Shown here: positions 9,505 to 19,005 of the stretch, one piece after another | Layout: the number at the start of each line of letters is the position of its first letter | Numbering within the stretch: position 1 is the first letter of the stretch | NCBI GenBank assembly: GCA_043554545.1 | Contig: CP121337.1 | Location: forward strand, 868,001 to 932,000 | Source of the DNA: UBA7330 sp043554545 | GTDB taxonomy: Bacteria > Bacteroidota > Bacteroidia > Cytophagales > Cyclobacteriaceae | DNA length: 64,000 nucleotides | Reading direction: 5' to 3' | The notes under the pieces: generated by a model | What the model was told of the DNA's origin: nothing | Database searches by the model: none | Seen by the model: only the letters and a program-made list of their open reading frames with translations | Position numbers and translations under genes: made by a program

Positions 9505-9952
9505 CTCGTTAAGATAGGGAACTAAAGTATTCTGATCAAATCAGTGTAAATGATATTGGGATAGTTTGGATAACCAATTCAGGAAATTCTAGATAAGTTA
9601 GTAGTTGTCAGTATGAATTTGTATTCATAGTAGTTAAAATTTTTTGAAGGGGACTTACAGCCCTTTCTAGGAACTACAATAGCAAAACACCTGCTTTTTT
9701 CAATGATTGAAATTTTAGGCTTACAAACCTAAAAGTCTGATATCATAAAAACCAAAAAGTGATGTTGTGATAAACACAACATCACAGGGAAAAACTACTT
9801 ATTTGACTCCTGAGTAGAATCAAACTAAGAATCAATATTAGTATTCTATTCTATTGGAAAATTGATGAGATTCTAATTGAATATTGAAGTTCTCTCTGCT
9901 TTAGCTAATACTGGTATTTTGGAATTAAAAAAACTGTTGATTTCACACTGAC
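9505..9952. other. Intergenic region without a recognisable gene
   Basis: This 448-base AT-rich gap lies between two minus-strand genes. It holds a strong terminator-like hairpin (9759-9785) and a weaker one with 7-base arms TTTTAGG/CCTAAAA near 9712-9735. No convincing ORF, tRNA or promoter was seen. Confidence 0.6.
9759..9785 (-). terminator. Rho-independent terminator-like hairpin
   Basis: Perfect 11-base stem GTGATGTTGTG / CACAACATCAC with a 5-base loop. Read on the minus strand it is followed by TTTTTGG, so it fits termination of the M28 peptidase gene ending at 9953. Its stem and flanks resemble the hairpin at 15330-15356. Confidence 0.7.
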
Positions 9953-11257
9953 TTATTGCTTTTCCATGACCTTTACTCTGGTTGGTGTATCTTTTCCGCT
10001 TAGAATTGTCTGGCTGCTTAGCGCAATAGCTTTAATGATTTCTGCCATGTTTTTCATGTCCGGTGTACCAATTTCATCATTTACCGTATGGTAATTGGGT
10101 TCGTTGTTTGGAGGTTCCTCCATTTTGGATGTGGAGATTGTATGTGCGGGCACTCCCAGCAGGGCAAAGGTTCTGTTATCACTTCGATAAAATAGATTCT
10201 GTTTAGGGTAGGGATCAGGTTCGAAATGAAATTTAGACTTCCTCAGATTCTCTTGAAGGATCTTTCCCATGTTACTTTTTTCAAACCCAGTGATATAAGC
10301 ACTATTGGTGCCCCATTTACTTTCAGTGCCAATCATTTCAATATTGAACATTGCGATTACTTGATCAGGATTTAGCTGTTCACTAAAATATGTACTGCCA
10401 AAACCACCAATCTCTTCAGCAGTAAAAGCCACAAATATCAAGGTGCGCTGATTCTTTTTTATTTTACTAAAATATTTTGCTAGCATCAGTACGGCAGTCG
10501 TACCAGCGGCGTCATCGTTGGCGCCGTTATAAATGCTATCAAGTTCTTCATTGGGCTCACCGACACCCAGATGATCGTAGTGTGCTCCAAAAATTACAAA
10601 TTCATTTTTTTTCGACTTACCCGGTATCACACCAACGATATTCTTTAAGTCTACTTCTGTTAATGTGTTTTTTACCTGTAACCTTATCGTAGAGGGATTA
10701 AAATTTGATGTTAAAACAAATATTTGTGATGCTGAAGCTGAAAATTTTGCTCTGTTTGTAAATCTTTGAATTCTTTTAAAACTTTCAGCATGAACAGTAT
10801 CAATCAGTACTATTTGATTTTTCTCTGCGTCAAATATTTGAGAAAAGGTTTGACTAAAATTATCCTCTTTTTTTATTTCCAATACATCATAGGCATCAAA
10901 CGAATCAATACGTATTTCAGTCGAGGTTGTATTTGCAGTTACTTTGGCCGTATTTAATGATTCCTTGTCCAGCATTCCAGTTATTTCCAATACTTCTACT
11001 TTTATCATAGAAAATTCCTGGAAGTACGATTTGTTATCACCCAAAAAATCAAGTTTGCTTTTTTTAAATTCCGATGCAATAAAGGTTGCAGCTTTATCAA
11101 TTCCAGGAGTGAAGGGTTCTCTTCCCATCATGTCATCTGCTGACAAAATCTTTTCAATGCGTTCAACTTCTGATGGATTGATTATTTTATCGATTTTTTG
11201 AGCAATGGTATATGTGTATACACCTATCAGGGTAAGTGTTAAAAAGATTTTTTTCAT
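9953..11257 (-). CDS. Secreted M28-family aminopeptidase-like protein
   Basis: The start at 11257 (MKKIFLTLTLIGVYTYTIAQ) is chosen because it opens directly on a signal peptide; a longer frame reaches 11374 but adds 39 unlikely residues. The mature part carries the M28 di-zinc blocks FGAHYDHLGVG, NGANDDAAGTTAVL, AFTAEEIGGFGS, a metal Glu in MFNIEMIG, and the late His in YHTVNDE. It lacks the large TFR dimerisation domain of the first M28 gene, so it is the shorter aminopeptidase-like form. It is probably periplasmic or secreted and helps degrade peptides. It stands alone, with a terminator about 170 bases downstream. Confidence 0.85.
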   Translation of the reverse strand: MKKIFLTLTLIGVYTYTIAQKIDKIINPSEVERIEKILSADDMMGREPFTPGIDKAATFIASEFKKSKLDFLGDNKSYFQEFSMIKVEVLEITGMLDKESLNTAKVTANTTSTEIRIDSFDAYDVLEIKKEDNFSQTFSQIFDAEKNQIVLIDTVHAESFKRIQRFTNRAKFSASASQIFVLTSNFNPSTIRLQVKNTLTEVDLKNIVGVIPGKSKKNEFVIFGAHYDHLGVGEPNEELDSIYNGANDDAAGTTAVLMLAKYFSKIKKNQRTLIFVAFTAEEIGGFGSTYFSEQLNPDQVIAMFNIEMIGTESKWGTNSAYITGFEKSNMGKILQENLRKSKFHFEPDPYPKQNLFYRSDNRTFALLGVPAHTISTSKMEEPPNNEPNYHTVNDEIGTPDMKNMAEIIKAIALSSQTILSGKDTPTRVKVMEKQ

Positions 11258-11530
11258 GGAAGAATTCTTGAGGAAGTATTGAACGAATGTTAATATATTT
11301 TCTGAAGAATGCAATATAAATGAATGCATCTGATCGAGAATCCTGAGAATTTCTATTTTCAGGGAAACGATCACTTTACAATATTGATTATTATCAACTA
11401 CTTGAATCTAGGTATTTATCAGTCGATAAATACTCCCATTAATTATTTAATTTAGGGCTATTTGGTTCTAGAAGTTAATGCTTGTGGTAATATGAATAGA
11501 CATCGATTCCAAACCTTCAATTTTGAGTTC

Positions 11531-13072
11531 ATGAAAACTTGCTTCCTTGTCATTTCTTACTTTTTTCTGTGTTTTTCTATGTTTTCACAAAGAAAATTTA
11601 AGGTGAATGAAAAATCTCGGGTAATAGCATATCATGTATTAAGCTACGAAGAAAATGGCGGGTTTTTTAAAAAGAACCAAGAACTACCCAGCGTATTACT
11701 GGATGCTGCTTTTAACAATCAAATAGCCATATATCAAATAGATTATAACACTGGTATTGAAGAGCAAATTACAACTGAAGCTTTGAAGATTTTTTTCAGG
11801 AAGTTTAATGACCCTAAAGGCCCTATTACTTATGGTCCGGAAGAAGTTTCCTTAATTGGAATAGATGTTACAAAGGGTTATCAGGACGATCAGGTTTATT
11901 ATCAATACAATTATTTAAACCTGTATATGCCGTATTACAACTCAGCGACTACCACAAATATTTACATTGGCTCTTTCCGGTACGATGAGGCATTAGACCT
12001 GCTGGATGATAAAAATGTTTTATGGTATTCAGAAGGGTATGGCTTAACAAACACAATATTCACAAACTATGAAGGTTTTTCATTGGAAGAAACTACATTG
12101 GCTAAAAACCTTCTAGAAGACATAAAAAACGGATACCTAGATGCTTCATTTGGTGAATCAATTAACATAAGTATGTATAATGCTTATGACGGATATCCTG
12201 TTGAAGTGCACCTAAGAGAACGTAAAGAAGGAGCGTTTTTCATACCAGTTGCTATCGAATTACACAAGGCTAATGTAAAAAGTGGTGAAGGTTCCTTCAT
12301 ATGTAGTGTACCATGGGAAGAGATGAGGCAATACATAAAAAGCCAAGTGAAATACAGTATTTCTTTTATGTCAGATGCACTCTTGAAAAGAATACTTACA
12401 AGTCCGTCAGAGACCTGGAGGAATAGGTATGAGAATTTTTACGATTCTAATTTTACTGACTGGGAAGTAATTGCTGAAAACGGAAAATTTATAGAGAGTA
12501 ATCAAGTGGATATACTTTCTGCCGGGAATAAAATTGAACCTCAGAAAGCAGGTAATATTGAGATAGGCCATCGAAAGCTAATGATCCATCAAGTAGAATT
12601 TCTCAATCCGGAGCTAAGTGAAAATGAGGGTTTTTTAAAGAGCAGTTATGAAATCACTCGTATATTCATTGATGAAGCACTAAAAGGCAACCTCAATGTT
12701 TATACAAATGATTCGCTACTTACCGAAATGGGAGCGAATGAATTTAAAGCGCATGTGGCACAGTTAAGAGCAAGTAATATTTCCATAAGTTCAGCCGAAA
12801 GTCCTTATCTGTTCGATTTAGTCTATCGCGTAATGTTTAATTACCAGGGAGAAAAAAAATCATATGAACCAGTAGGGTTGGGGGTAATAAATGCCAAAGA
12901 AAATCATCGACCGATAGGTTTTTTCAAGGTTAATTCATTGATGAAGTGTCTGTCCGCAAGGAGTGAATACGATAGTAGATTAGGAAAGCAGTATTTTGAA
13001 ATGTTATTGAATCGTGATTTTAAGTCTTATCTCAGAAGAAGTTCACACATATCAATACGGCAAAAACCATGA
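11531..13072 (+). CDS. Secreted protein of unknown function
   Basis: The start at 11531 (MKTCFLVISYFFLCFSMFSQ) opens on a signal peptide; the frame extends upstream to 11462 without likely coding. This leaves about 513 residues that I do not recognise as a characterised family. The mature part is rich in Tyr, Asn and acidic residues and looks like two similar-sized beta-rich halves. The block ELPSVLLDAAFNNQIAIY followed by a domain on regulated or mixed strands is faintly reminiscent of GldN-type gliding and type IX secretion proteins. The likeness is too weak to assign. It converges with the SOUL gene, 34 bases away, and is divergent from the M28 gene. Confidence 0.65.
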   Translation: MKTCFLVISYFFLCFSMFSQRKFKVNEKSRVIAYHVLSYEENGGFFKKNQELPSVLLDAAFNNQIAIYQIDYNTGIEEQITTEALKIFFRKFNDPKGPITYGPEEVSLIGIDVTKGYQDDQVYYQYNYLNLYMPYYNSATTTNIYIGSFRYDEALDLLDDKNVLWYSEGYGLTNTIFTNYEGFSLEETTLAKNLLEDIKNGYLDASFGESINISMYNAYDGYPVEVHLRERKEGAFFIPVAIELHKANVKSGEGSFICSVPWEEMRQYIKSQVKYSISFMSDALLKRILTSPSETWRNRYENFYDSNFTDWEVIAENGKFIESNQVDILSAGNKIEPQKAGNIEIGHRKLMIHQVEFLNPELSENEGFLKSSYEITRIFIDEALKGNLNVYTNDSLLTEMGANEFKAHVAQLRASNISISSAESPYLFDLVYRVMFNYQGEKKSYEPVGLGVINAKENHRPIGFFKVNSLMKCLSARSEYDSRLGKQYFEMLLNRDFKSYLRRSSHISIRQKP

Positions 13073-13106
13073 ATATGACTTGACCAATCATTCGCTACCA
13101 GATAAT

Positions 13107-13736
13107 TTATTCAGAGGTATTGTCTCCTAGTTCAACAATAATTTCATTTTTACGATTAATAACTTCGTAGGGTGGGTTATAGCCTAAAAGGAAAAATTTA
13201 TTTGTATAAGTTATCCCTTCCAGTTCCAGCGCTGCAATTAACTTCTCTTTGTGCTTTGCGATTCTTTCATCGTTTGCCCAACCTCCAAAGGTGATAGCTG
13301 CAACAGTCTTTGCTGGTTCCTCACGAAACGATATCTGTGATTGATTTGGTTCTGGAAGCATTGTTTTTTTGATTTTTTTAGGAACCATAAACATCATTGT
13401 CATAGAGTCTTCCAGGGACATTGCTACGGGTGAGGTCATTGCTATTTTTTCGTTCCTTTTATTTCCACCAAAAATATAACCTGCTAATATTGAGAAACCC
13501 TTTCCTGAGGCATTTTTATAGTCTTTGGTGGGTAGTTTGACAGAAGTAAACAAACTGGCCTCATAGTTACGAATTTCAAAAGACCCATAATTTTTAATAA
13601 CCACATAAGGATAAGTTTCGATATTTCTTTGTCCCTTCATCGCAAAAAGTTGAATTACAATAAAGACGAGTAAGACAACACCCATTGCTATTAGTATTAT
13701 TTTCATTTTTTTGGATTTGATTACCATGCCCTTCAT
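13107..13736 (-). CDS. SOUL haem-binding family protein
   Basis: A 209-residue protein with one N-terminal transmembrane or signal-anchor helix (about residues 11-32), then a SOUL/HEBP domain. The family pattern is visible in YPYVVIKNYGSFEIRNYE, in GYIFGGNKRNEKIAMTSPV, and in the C-terminal GYNPPYEV block. SOUL proteins bind haem or porphyrins in eukaryotes, and bacterial members are mostly uncharacterised. The predicted topology puts the domain outside the inner membrane. ATGs at 13736, 13727 and 13706 are all possible starts. No haem genes are nearby. Confidence 0.85.
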   Translation of the reverse strand: MKGMVIKSKKMKIILIAMGVVLLVFIVIQLFAMKGQRNIETYPYVVIKNYGSFEIRNYEASLFTSVKLPTKDYKNASGKGFSILAGYIFGGNKRNEKIAMTSPVAMSLEDSMTMMFMVPKKIKKTMLPEPNQSQISFREEPAKTVAAITFGGWANDERIAKHKEKLIAALELEGITYTNKFFLLGYNPPYEVINRKNEIIVELGDNTSE

Positions 13737-14071
13737 AGGTTAACAACAAAAAAAATAGGGTTATAGTTATTGTGGATTGAAATAAGCTAACCATTTCTCA
13801 TCGTATAAATGCAGTTGCATGTGAATTACATTATTAAAGCTGCCGATAGTAGCCATCTAAAGTCTATCTGGTTTATAACATTTCATGAAATCCTGTAGCT
13901 GTTAATTATAAGGAGATCAGGAAGATTGTTGTAGAAGTCTTATGTAATTTTCATTATGTAGCATTTATCATTATGAAAAGCTAATTTAGGTTTTAGCATT
14001 TTTTTGTGGAACGTGGATTAATGTCTCTAGTTATTATTTATTAATGTCCCTCTTACTCTATATTGATCGTG
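13737..14071. other. Intergenic region, nothing recognised
   Basis: This 335-base gap lies between the divergently transcribed SOUL and DUF6807 genes and must hold promoters for both. I see no clear TAnnTTTG element, hairpin or small ORF. Confidence 0.5.
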
Positions 14072-14995
14072 ATGAAAAAATTCCAAAATATCTATTTAAT
14101 CAGCCATTTGATACTTAGTATTTCTTGCTCGCCCAATGATCCCTGGATTATATCCGAAAGTAGCGATGGCTTGAGTATTGTAGAAGGCACTGACAGTGTA
14201 ATGTTTTACCAAAAATCTGTTAAATCGCTAGATGGTGAATATGGACGATCCAACTATGTTCATCCTTTATATGATCTCAATGGAAATGTAATAACCGAAG
14301 ATTTCCCTGAAGATCATTACCATCAAAGGGGTGTGTTCTGGACCTGGCATCAGATCTTTGTTGGAGAGAAGAGACTTGGTGATGGATGGTTATGTGAAAA
14401 TATTGAGTGGAATGTAAGTGAGGTTAAAGCAGATACTTACCCGGATTCGTGTGTCGTGAGTACAGAGGTGTTTTGGCAATCATCCAACTGGATTGATGAA
14501 TCTGGCAATCAAGTACCTTTTGTAAAAGAAAATGCAGAGATCGTGGTTCACACAAAAAATGAAAACTTTAGAATTATTGATTTTCATATAAGAATTGAGT
14601 CACTGGTGGACGATTTTTATTTAGGAGGCTCGGAAGATGTTAAAGGATATGGAGGCTTTTCCTATCGCATCAAGTTGCCTGAGGATGTGTTTTTTGAAGC
14701 CAGGACTGGAAAGCTTAAGCCACAGACACTAGCCCTGGAGCTTGGTGATCGCGTGGATCTGTCAGGAGATATTTCAGGAATGGGAACCCAGCAAGGAATA
14801 TTGGTAATGGATCATACATCTAATCCAAAATATCCTCAGACCTGGATTCTGAGGGCTAAAAGAAGCATGCAAAATGTAGTTTTTCCAGGAAGAGAGCCTG
14901 TACACATACCTAAAGAAAAGCCTCTTATCTTAACATATAGAATGGTTATTCACAATGGAGCAATTGATCTGGAAATGGAAGAGATTCTTTGGTGA
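14072..14995 (+). CDS. DUF6807 (PmoA-like) lipoprotein
   Basis: The start at 14072 (MKKFQNIYL) is preferred over a TTG three codons earlier. A lipoprotein leader ends at SISCSPN. The remaining protein matches the DUF6807/'PmoA' family common in Bacteroidota and Planctomycetota, with the hallmark RSNYVHPLYDLNG, then DFPEDHYHQRGVFWTWHQ near residue 85 and a late beta-rich half. The function is not established, but members are often found with sugar oxidation and catabolic genes. Despite its name in databases it is unrelated to methane monooxygenase subunits. It precedes the PQQ dehydrogenase, separated by a 565-base gap with hairpins, so the two are probably separate transcripts. Confidence 0.8.
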   Translation: MKKFQNIYLISHLILSISCSPNDPWIISESSDGLSIVEGTDSVMFYQKSVKSLDGEYGRSNYVHPLYDLNGNVITEDFPEDHYHQRGVFWTWHQIFVGEKRLGDGWLCENIEWNVSEVKADTYPDSCVVSTEVFWQSSNWIDESGNQVPFVKENAEIVVHTKNENFRIIDFHIRIESLVDDFYLGGSEDVKGYGGFSYRIKLPEDVFFEARTGKLKPQTLALELGDRVDLSGDISGMGTQQGILVMDHTSNPKYPQTWILRAKRSMQNVVFPGREPVHIPKEKPLILTYRMVIHNGAIDLEMEEILW

Positions 14996-15253
14996 GTAGT
15001 TTAAAAACTGTATTTCATTGCTGTTGATTGACTTTTAGCAAGACCTCCTTTTAGTCGTTCCATGCTATTCTGAATTAAACATGCAGTTTGTTATTTTTTG
15101 GTTATTCAAACTTGTCAATCAGGAGTTAATATTACCCTGGGTATTTTACGATCATATGTTCCTTCATTCAACGAGTATCATATGAAAGGTCTTGAATCTG
15201 AGCTAGTGATAAGAGAAGTTGGAGTTAAGCGGAAAAATTTATTGGCAAAGAAA

Positions 15254-15280
15254 AAAGGATCGATAACCTACCGATCCTTT
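15254..15280 (-). terminator. Terminator-like hairpin
   Basis: Perfect 9-base stem AAAGGATCG / CGATCCTTT with a 9-base loop. On the minus strand it is followed by TTTCTTTG, and on the plus strand by a less T-rich tail (CCGATTT). It may act both ways, but the minus direction is favoured. Confidence 0.55.
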
Positions 15281-15329
15281 CCGATTTATCAACTATTACC
15301 AATTAACAGTGTTTTGAGTGTCTTAAAAA

Positions 15330-15356
15330 GTGGTGTTGTAGAAAATACAACACCAC
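15330..15356 (-). terminator. Terminator-like hairpin, sibling of 9759-9785
   Basis: Perfect 11-base stem GTGGTGTTGTA / TACAACACCAC with a 5-base loop, followed by TTTTTAAG on the minus strand. The stem, the loop length and about 20 bases of flank resemble the hairpin at 9759-9785. Confidence 0.5.
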
Positions 15357-15560
15357 CAGGGTTAACTGTTCATTTGAATCTGCGTGAATCAGTTATGGGG
15401 TTTGAGTTCAATAGTATTAAATGATTCTGATTAAAATTTGAAGTTTAGTATGATGGAGGGGTTTTGTTTGACAGAGGATCTATTGAAAAATACTCCTTTT
15501 CAATTACCGTAAAGATGAATCGGTTTATATTAACAATCGTTTTGAAATATACCCTTATAA

Positions 15561-17687
15561 ATGACAATCAATAACTGGGAGAGCTGTGTGATAATTGTGA
15601 TAATTATCATTTCTATTTCGTGCTCAAAGGATAAACAATTTACCAATTGGGATTCATACCTTGGTGACAAGGCCAGCACACAATTCTCAACAGCAAGTCA
15701 GTTGACAAAGGAGAATGTTTCAGAAATTCAGGTAATCTGGAAATACAGCACGAAGGACGCACACCCAGAAGGTAGGTCACAAATCCAGTGTAATCCCCTG
15801 GTAGTGGATGGGGTCATATATGGAAGTACCCCTAGAATGAACTTTTTTGCACTTGACGCTACAAATGGTCAAGAAATATGGAATTTTGATCCTCATCAGG
15901 GATCCTTTGATCGGTATGGAATGGGTGTGAATCGTGGCTTATCTTATTGGGAAGAAGGGAGTGAACGCAGGTTATTAATTACATCTGCCAATTTTCTTTT
16001 TTGTCTGGATATGGAGACCGGTAAGCCAGTTGTCTCATTTGGTGATTCCGGTAGGGTAGATTTAAAGAAAAATTTAGGAAGGAATGTAGATGATCGTACC
16101 ATGATGGCCAATACGCCAGGTATCGTTTTTGAAGACTTGTATATACTTGGTGCCCGCGTTGATGAATCCATGGGTGCAGCACCCGGACATATAAGAGCAT
16201 ACAACATTAAGACAGGAGAGATGGAATGGATTTTTCATACAATACCTCACCCAGGGGAGTATGGATATGATACCTGGCCGGAGGATGCCTGGCAAAAAAG
16301 TGGAGGTGCCAATTCCTGGAGTGGCATGAGTTTGGATGAAGAGCGCGGCATTGTATATATACCCACAGGTTCAGCATCTTATGATTTTTATGGTGCAGAC
16401 CGAAAAGGTGAAAACCTTTTTGCCAATTGCGTGCTGGCACTGAATGCTGCAACTGGTGAAAGAATCTGGCACTTTCAAACTACACATCACGACATTTGGG
16501 ATCGTGATCTTCCTGCACCCCCTGTTTTAGCCTCGATTTTCGTAGATGGTGAGAAAAAAGATGTGGTGATGCAAATATCAAAACAGGGATATGTTTTTGT
16601 TTTTGACAGAGATACAGGAGAGCCTATTTTTCAGATTGATGAGGTACCAGTTCCACAAGATGCGCTCCCTGGTGAACATCCCTGGCCAACGCAGCCCATT
16701 CCAACGAAACCACCTCCATTTACAAGAATGAAGTTTGGTGTAGAGGATGCTACTAATATTTCAGAAGCGTCCAATAAATATGCGATCAACCTTTTGAAAC
16801 AAATAAGAACCGATCATTTATATGACCCACCCTCAGAGGAAGGAACGCTTATTTTCCCTGGATATGACGGTGGAGGCGAATGGGGTGGTGCTGCTTTTAA
16901 CCCCATGACAAACACACTTTTCATCAATGTGAATCATGTCCCCTGGATTATGACGATGCTCGAGGTTAATATAGATCAGAAAAGTAACATTGGAAGAGGT
17001 GCAGCATCGTACAAACAATTCTGTTCAGGTTGTCATGGGGCAGATCTAAAAGGAGGTGAATTCATGGGTAAAATACCATCCTTAGTAGATATGAAAGATA
17101 GATTATCGGAGGAGGACTTTGAACGGACAGTAAAAATGGGAAAAAACAATATGCCTCCTTTTGCCTGGCTAAAAGAGAAACAGCTTGATGATATCAAATC
17201 GTATTTAATGCAAATGCAAGAAGTTAAAAGTGTGACTCAGCAATCGGATGATAATAATGTGTTTTATAGAAGCACCGGGTATAATAAATTTTATGATCAG
17301 GAAGGCTATCTGGCGATTAAACCTCCATGGGGCACATTGGTTGCGATTGACATGAATGAGACAAAGATCAAATGGGAAGTGCCACTTGGGGAGCATGAAG
17401 AATTGACAAAAAGAGGAATTCCTATTACCGGAACACAAAACTATGGGGGTCCTGCAATCACAGTTAATGGTTTAATATTTATTGCGGCTACTAGTGATGA
17501 AAAGATTCGATGCTTCGAACAGGAAAATGGTCAGCTTCTATGGGAAGCTAAACTCCCAGCTGCCGGGTATGCCACTCCAAGTATCTATGAAGTCGCAGGA
17601 AAGCAGTATGTGGTTATCGCTTGTGGTGGAGGCAAACTGGGAACAAAATCTGGTGACAGTTACCTATCCTTTGCATTACCAGATTAA
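15561..17687 (+). CDS. PQQ-dependent dehydrogenase with embedded cytochrome c domain
   Basis: A 708-residue lipoprotein (leader ending ISISCSKD) with repeated quinoprotein beta-propeller blades, visible as recurring VYGSTPRMNFFALDATNGQ-, YNIKTGEMEW- and ALNAATGERIWHF-type repeats. A haem c motif C488-S-G-C-H492 is inserted before the last blades. The layout resembles the membrane-associated glucose/quinate/polyol dehydrogenase group, which oxidise sugars or polyols outside the inner membrane and pass electrons through PQQ and haem c to the respiratory chain. No pqq biosynthesis gene is in the window. GntP, SDR, SMP-30 and MFS genes downstream fit oxidation of a sugar to its lactone and acid. 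The substrate is unknown. Confidence 0.88.
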   Translation: MTINNWESCVIIVIIIISISCSKDKQFTNWDSYLGDKASTQFSTASQLTKENVSEIQVIWKYSTKDAHPEGRSQIQCNPLVVDGVIYGSTPRMNFFALDATNGQEIWNFDPHQGSFDRYGMGVNRGLSYWEEGSERRLLITSANFLFCLDMETGKPVVSFGDSGRVDLKKNLGRNVDDRTMMANTPGIVFEDLYILGARVDESMGAAPGHIRAYNIKTGEMEWIFHTIPHPGEYGYDTWPEDAWQKSGGANSWSGMSLDEERGIVYIPTGSASYDFYGADRKGENLFANCVLALNAATGERIWHFQTTHHDIWDRDLPAPPVLASIFVDGEKKDVVMQISKQGYVFVFDRDTGEPIFQIDEVPVPQDALPGEHPWPTQPIPTKPPPFTRMKFGVEDATNISEASNKYAINLLKQIRTDHLYDPPSEEGTLIFPGYDGGGEWGGAAFNPMTNTLFINVNHVPWIMTMLEVNIDQKSNIGRGAASYKQFCSGCHGADLKGGEFMGKIPSLVDMKDRLSEEDFERTVKMGKNNMPPFAWLKEKQLDDIKSYLMQMQEVKSVTQQSDDNNVFYRSTGYNKFYDQEGYLAIKPPWGTLVAIDMNETKIKWEVPLGEHEELTKRGIPITGTQNYGGPAITVNGLIFIAATSDEKIRCFEQENGQLLWEAKLPAAGYATPSIYEVAGKQYVVIACGGGKLGTKSGDSYLSFALPD

Positions 17688-17703
17688 TTGCACTAAACAA
17701 GCA

Positions 17704-19005
17704 TTAATTGATAGCGGTCTTTTTGCTTAAATGATCAAATGTTAAGTAGACTTTATGTAGTTCTTTCTCATAAATATATCTGACTCTGAGGTTATAATGT
17801 TCTACAATTTTCCTTACCAGGGACAACCCCAAGCCAGTGGATTCTGAGTTGTCTCCAGATTTTTGAAATCGGTCAAACATCTGATCGGTGGGACCTGCCG
17901 GTGGAGGTCCAGTATTCTCAATAAGTAGTTCTATATCTTTCAAAACGATGTTTATCTGGCCACCTTTAACATTGTGTTTGATAGCATTATTTAAAAGATT
18001 TGTAATCAGGATACCAGTGAGTTCATCGTTTAGTTCTAGCTCAGGGTCACCATAATACGCTGTGGTTAGTTTCAGTTCTTTGATAGCAATCAATTCCTCG
18101 AAGTCTTCCAACCTATGTTGGATGGCTTCTTTAAGGTTGACAAATTCTTTTTTGATGTATTGATTATTGTCGATTCTGGAGATTAATGAAAGGCCCGATT
18201 TCAGCCTGGATAGTCGACCGGCTGCTTCATAAATCTTACCAATATCTTCCAGTTGTTCTTTTGGGAGGTTTTCCTGCAGCAATGACTCAGCTTTGTTCCG
18301 AATAATGGCAAGCGGAGTCTGAATTTCATGAGAAGTGTTTTCAGTAAACTCCTTAAGGTTATTATAATCTTTTATAGATTGGTTGATCATTTTATTAAGT
18401 ACGCTGTTTAGCTGTATAAACTCATCAACGCGTGACTCAAACATATATTTTTCCTGTTCTATACGATGAGGGTTTGTGATGTCAAAAGCTTTTAGATGGC
18501 TTAATTGAAACTCAAAAGGAGCCCATAGTTTTTGAAGAATAACCTTGTTTAGGTAGAGAAGAACAAATATGATCAAACTTCCCATGCCAAACATCACCAA
18601 ACCAATCCCTCTGATTAAATCCATATTTGGGAGTAGTGATTTACTTATGGTAATCATATAATTGATTCCATCAACTCTTGCTGTAAAGTTCAGCTCTCTG
18701 AAAGGTAATACTTCCTTTTCATAGGGTTCAAAGTATACAGTATCTCTCATGAAATTATTAATTACTGTATCACTACTTAAAGGAATGATCATGATTTTGT
18801 CACCAACATTTAAAACATGACCTTCTCTAAGGCTTTTATTAACTTTAAATTCTCTGAGGAATTGCTCTTTTTCAGCGATTAGCTTTTGGTTGAACTCATT
18901 ATTGATCGTTGATCGAAGGATGAAAAAGGCAGCCAGACTACTTATCAGAATTACGATTCCAATTGAAAAAATATAGAGCCTATTCGTGATAGTTAGCAGT
19001 TTCAT
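17704..19005 (-). CDS. Sensor histidine kinase
   Basis: A 433-residue membrane kinase with helices at about 10-30 and 132-152 flanking a roughly 100-residue periplasmic sensor. The HisKA helix carries H226 in ENTSHEIQTPLAII. The HATPase domain shows an N-box (LLNNAIKHN) and the G2 block GLGLSLVRKIVEHY. It overlaps the response-regulator gene by 4 bases, making a standard two-component pair. The sensor domain is not a recognised type, so the signal is unknown. It converges with the PQQ dehydrogenase gene, only 16 bases apart at their ends. Confidence 0.9.
   Translation of the reverse strand: MKLLTITNRLYIFSIGIVILISSLAAFFILRSTINNEFNQKLIAEKEQFLREFKVNKSLREGHVLNVGDKIMIIPLSSDTVINNFMRDTVYFEPYEKEVLPFRELNFTARVDGINYMITISKSLLPNMDLIRGIGLVMFGMGSLIIFVLLYLNKVILQKLWAPFEFQLSHLKAFDITNPHRIEQEKYMFESRVDEFIQLNSVLNKMINQSIKDYNNLKEFTENTSHEIQTPLAIIRNKAESLLQENLPKEQLEDIGKIYEAAGRLSRLKSGLSLISRIDNNQYIKKEFVNLKEAIQHRLEDFEELIAIKELKLTTAYYGDPELELNDELTGILITNLLNNAIKHNVKGGQINIVLKDIELLIENTGPPPAGPTDQMFDRFQKSGDNSESTGLGLSLVRKIVEHYNLRVRYIYEKELHKVYLTFDHLSKKTAIN

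Larger units (their letters stand above)
14996..15560. other. Intergenic region with two minus-oriented hairpins
   Basis: This 565-base gap lies between two plus-strand genes. It holds two terminator-like hairpins (15254-15280 and 15330-15356), both followed by T-runs when read on the minus strand. That suggests a short minus-strand transcript starting near 15400-15550. No credible protein could be read there; the one long plus-strand frame spans both hairpins and looks spurious. Confidence 0.5.

Noticed and set aside
13594..13794. Minus-strand frame of 66 codons overlapping the SOUL gene start
   Set aside because: It overlaps a clear gene in another frame, and its sequence has no recognisable pattern.
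15098..15424. Open frame of 108 codons on the plus strand between the DUF6807 and PQQ dehydrogenase genes
   Set aside because: It runs through two perfect terminator-like hairpins, has no family likeness and no plausible start signal, so it is taken as non-coding.
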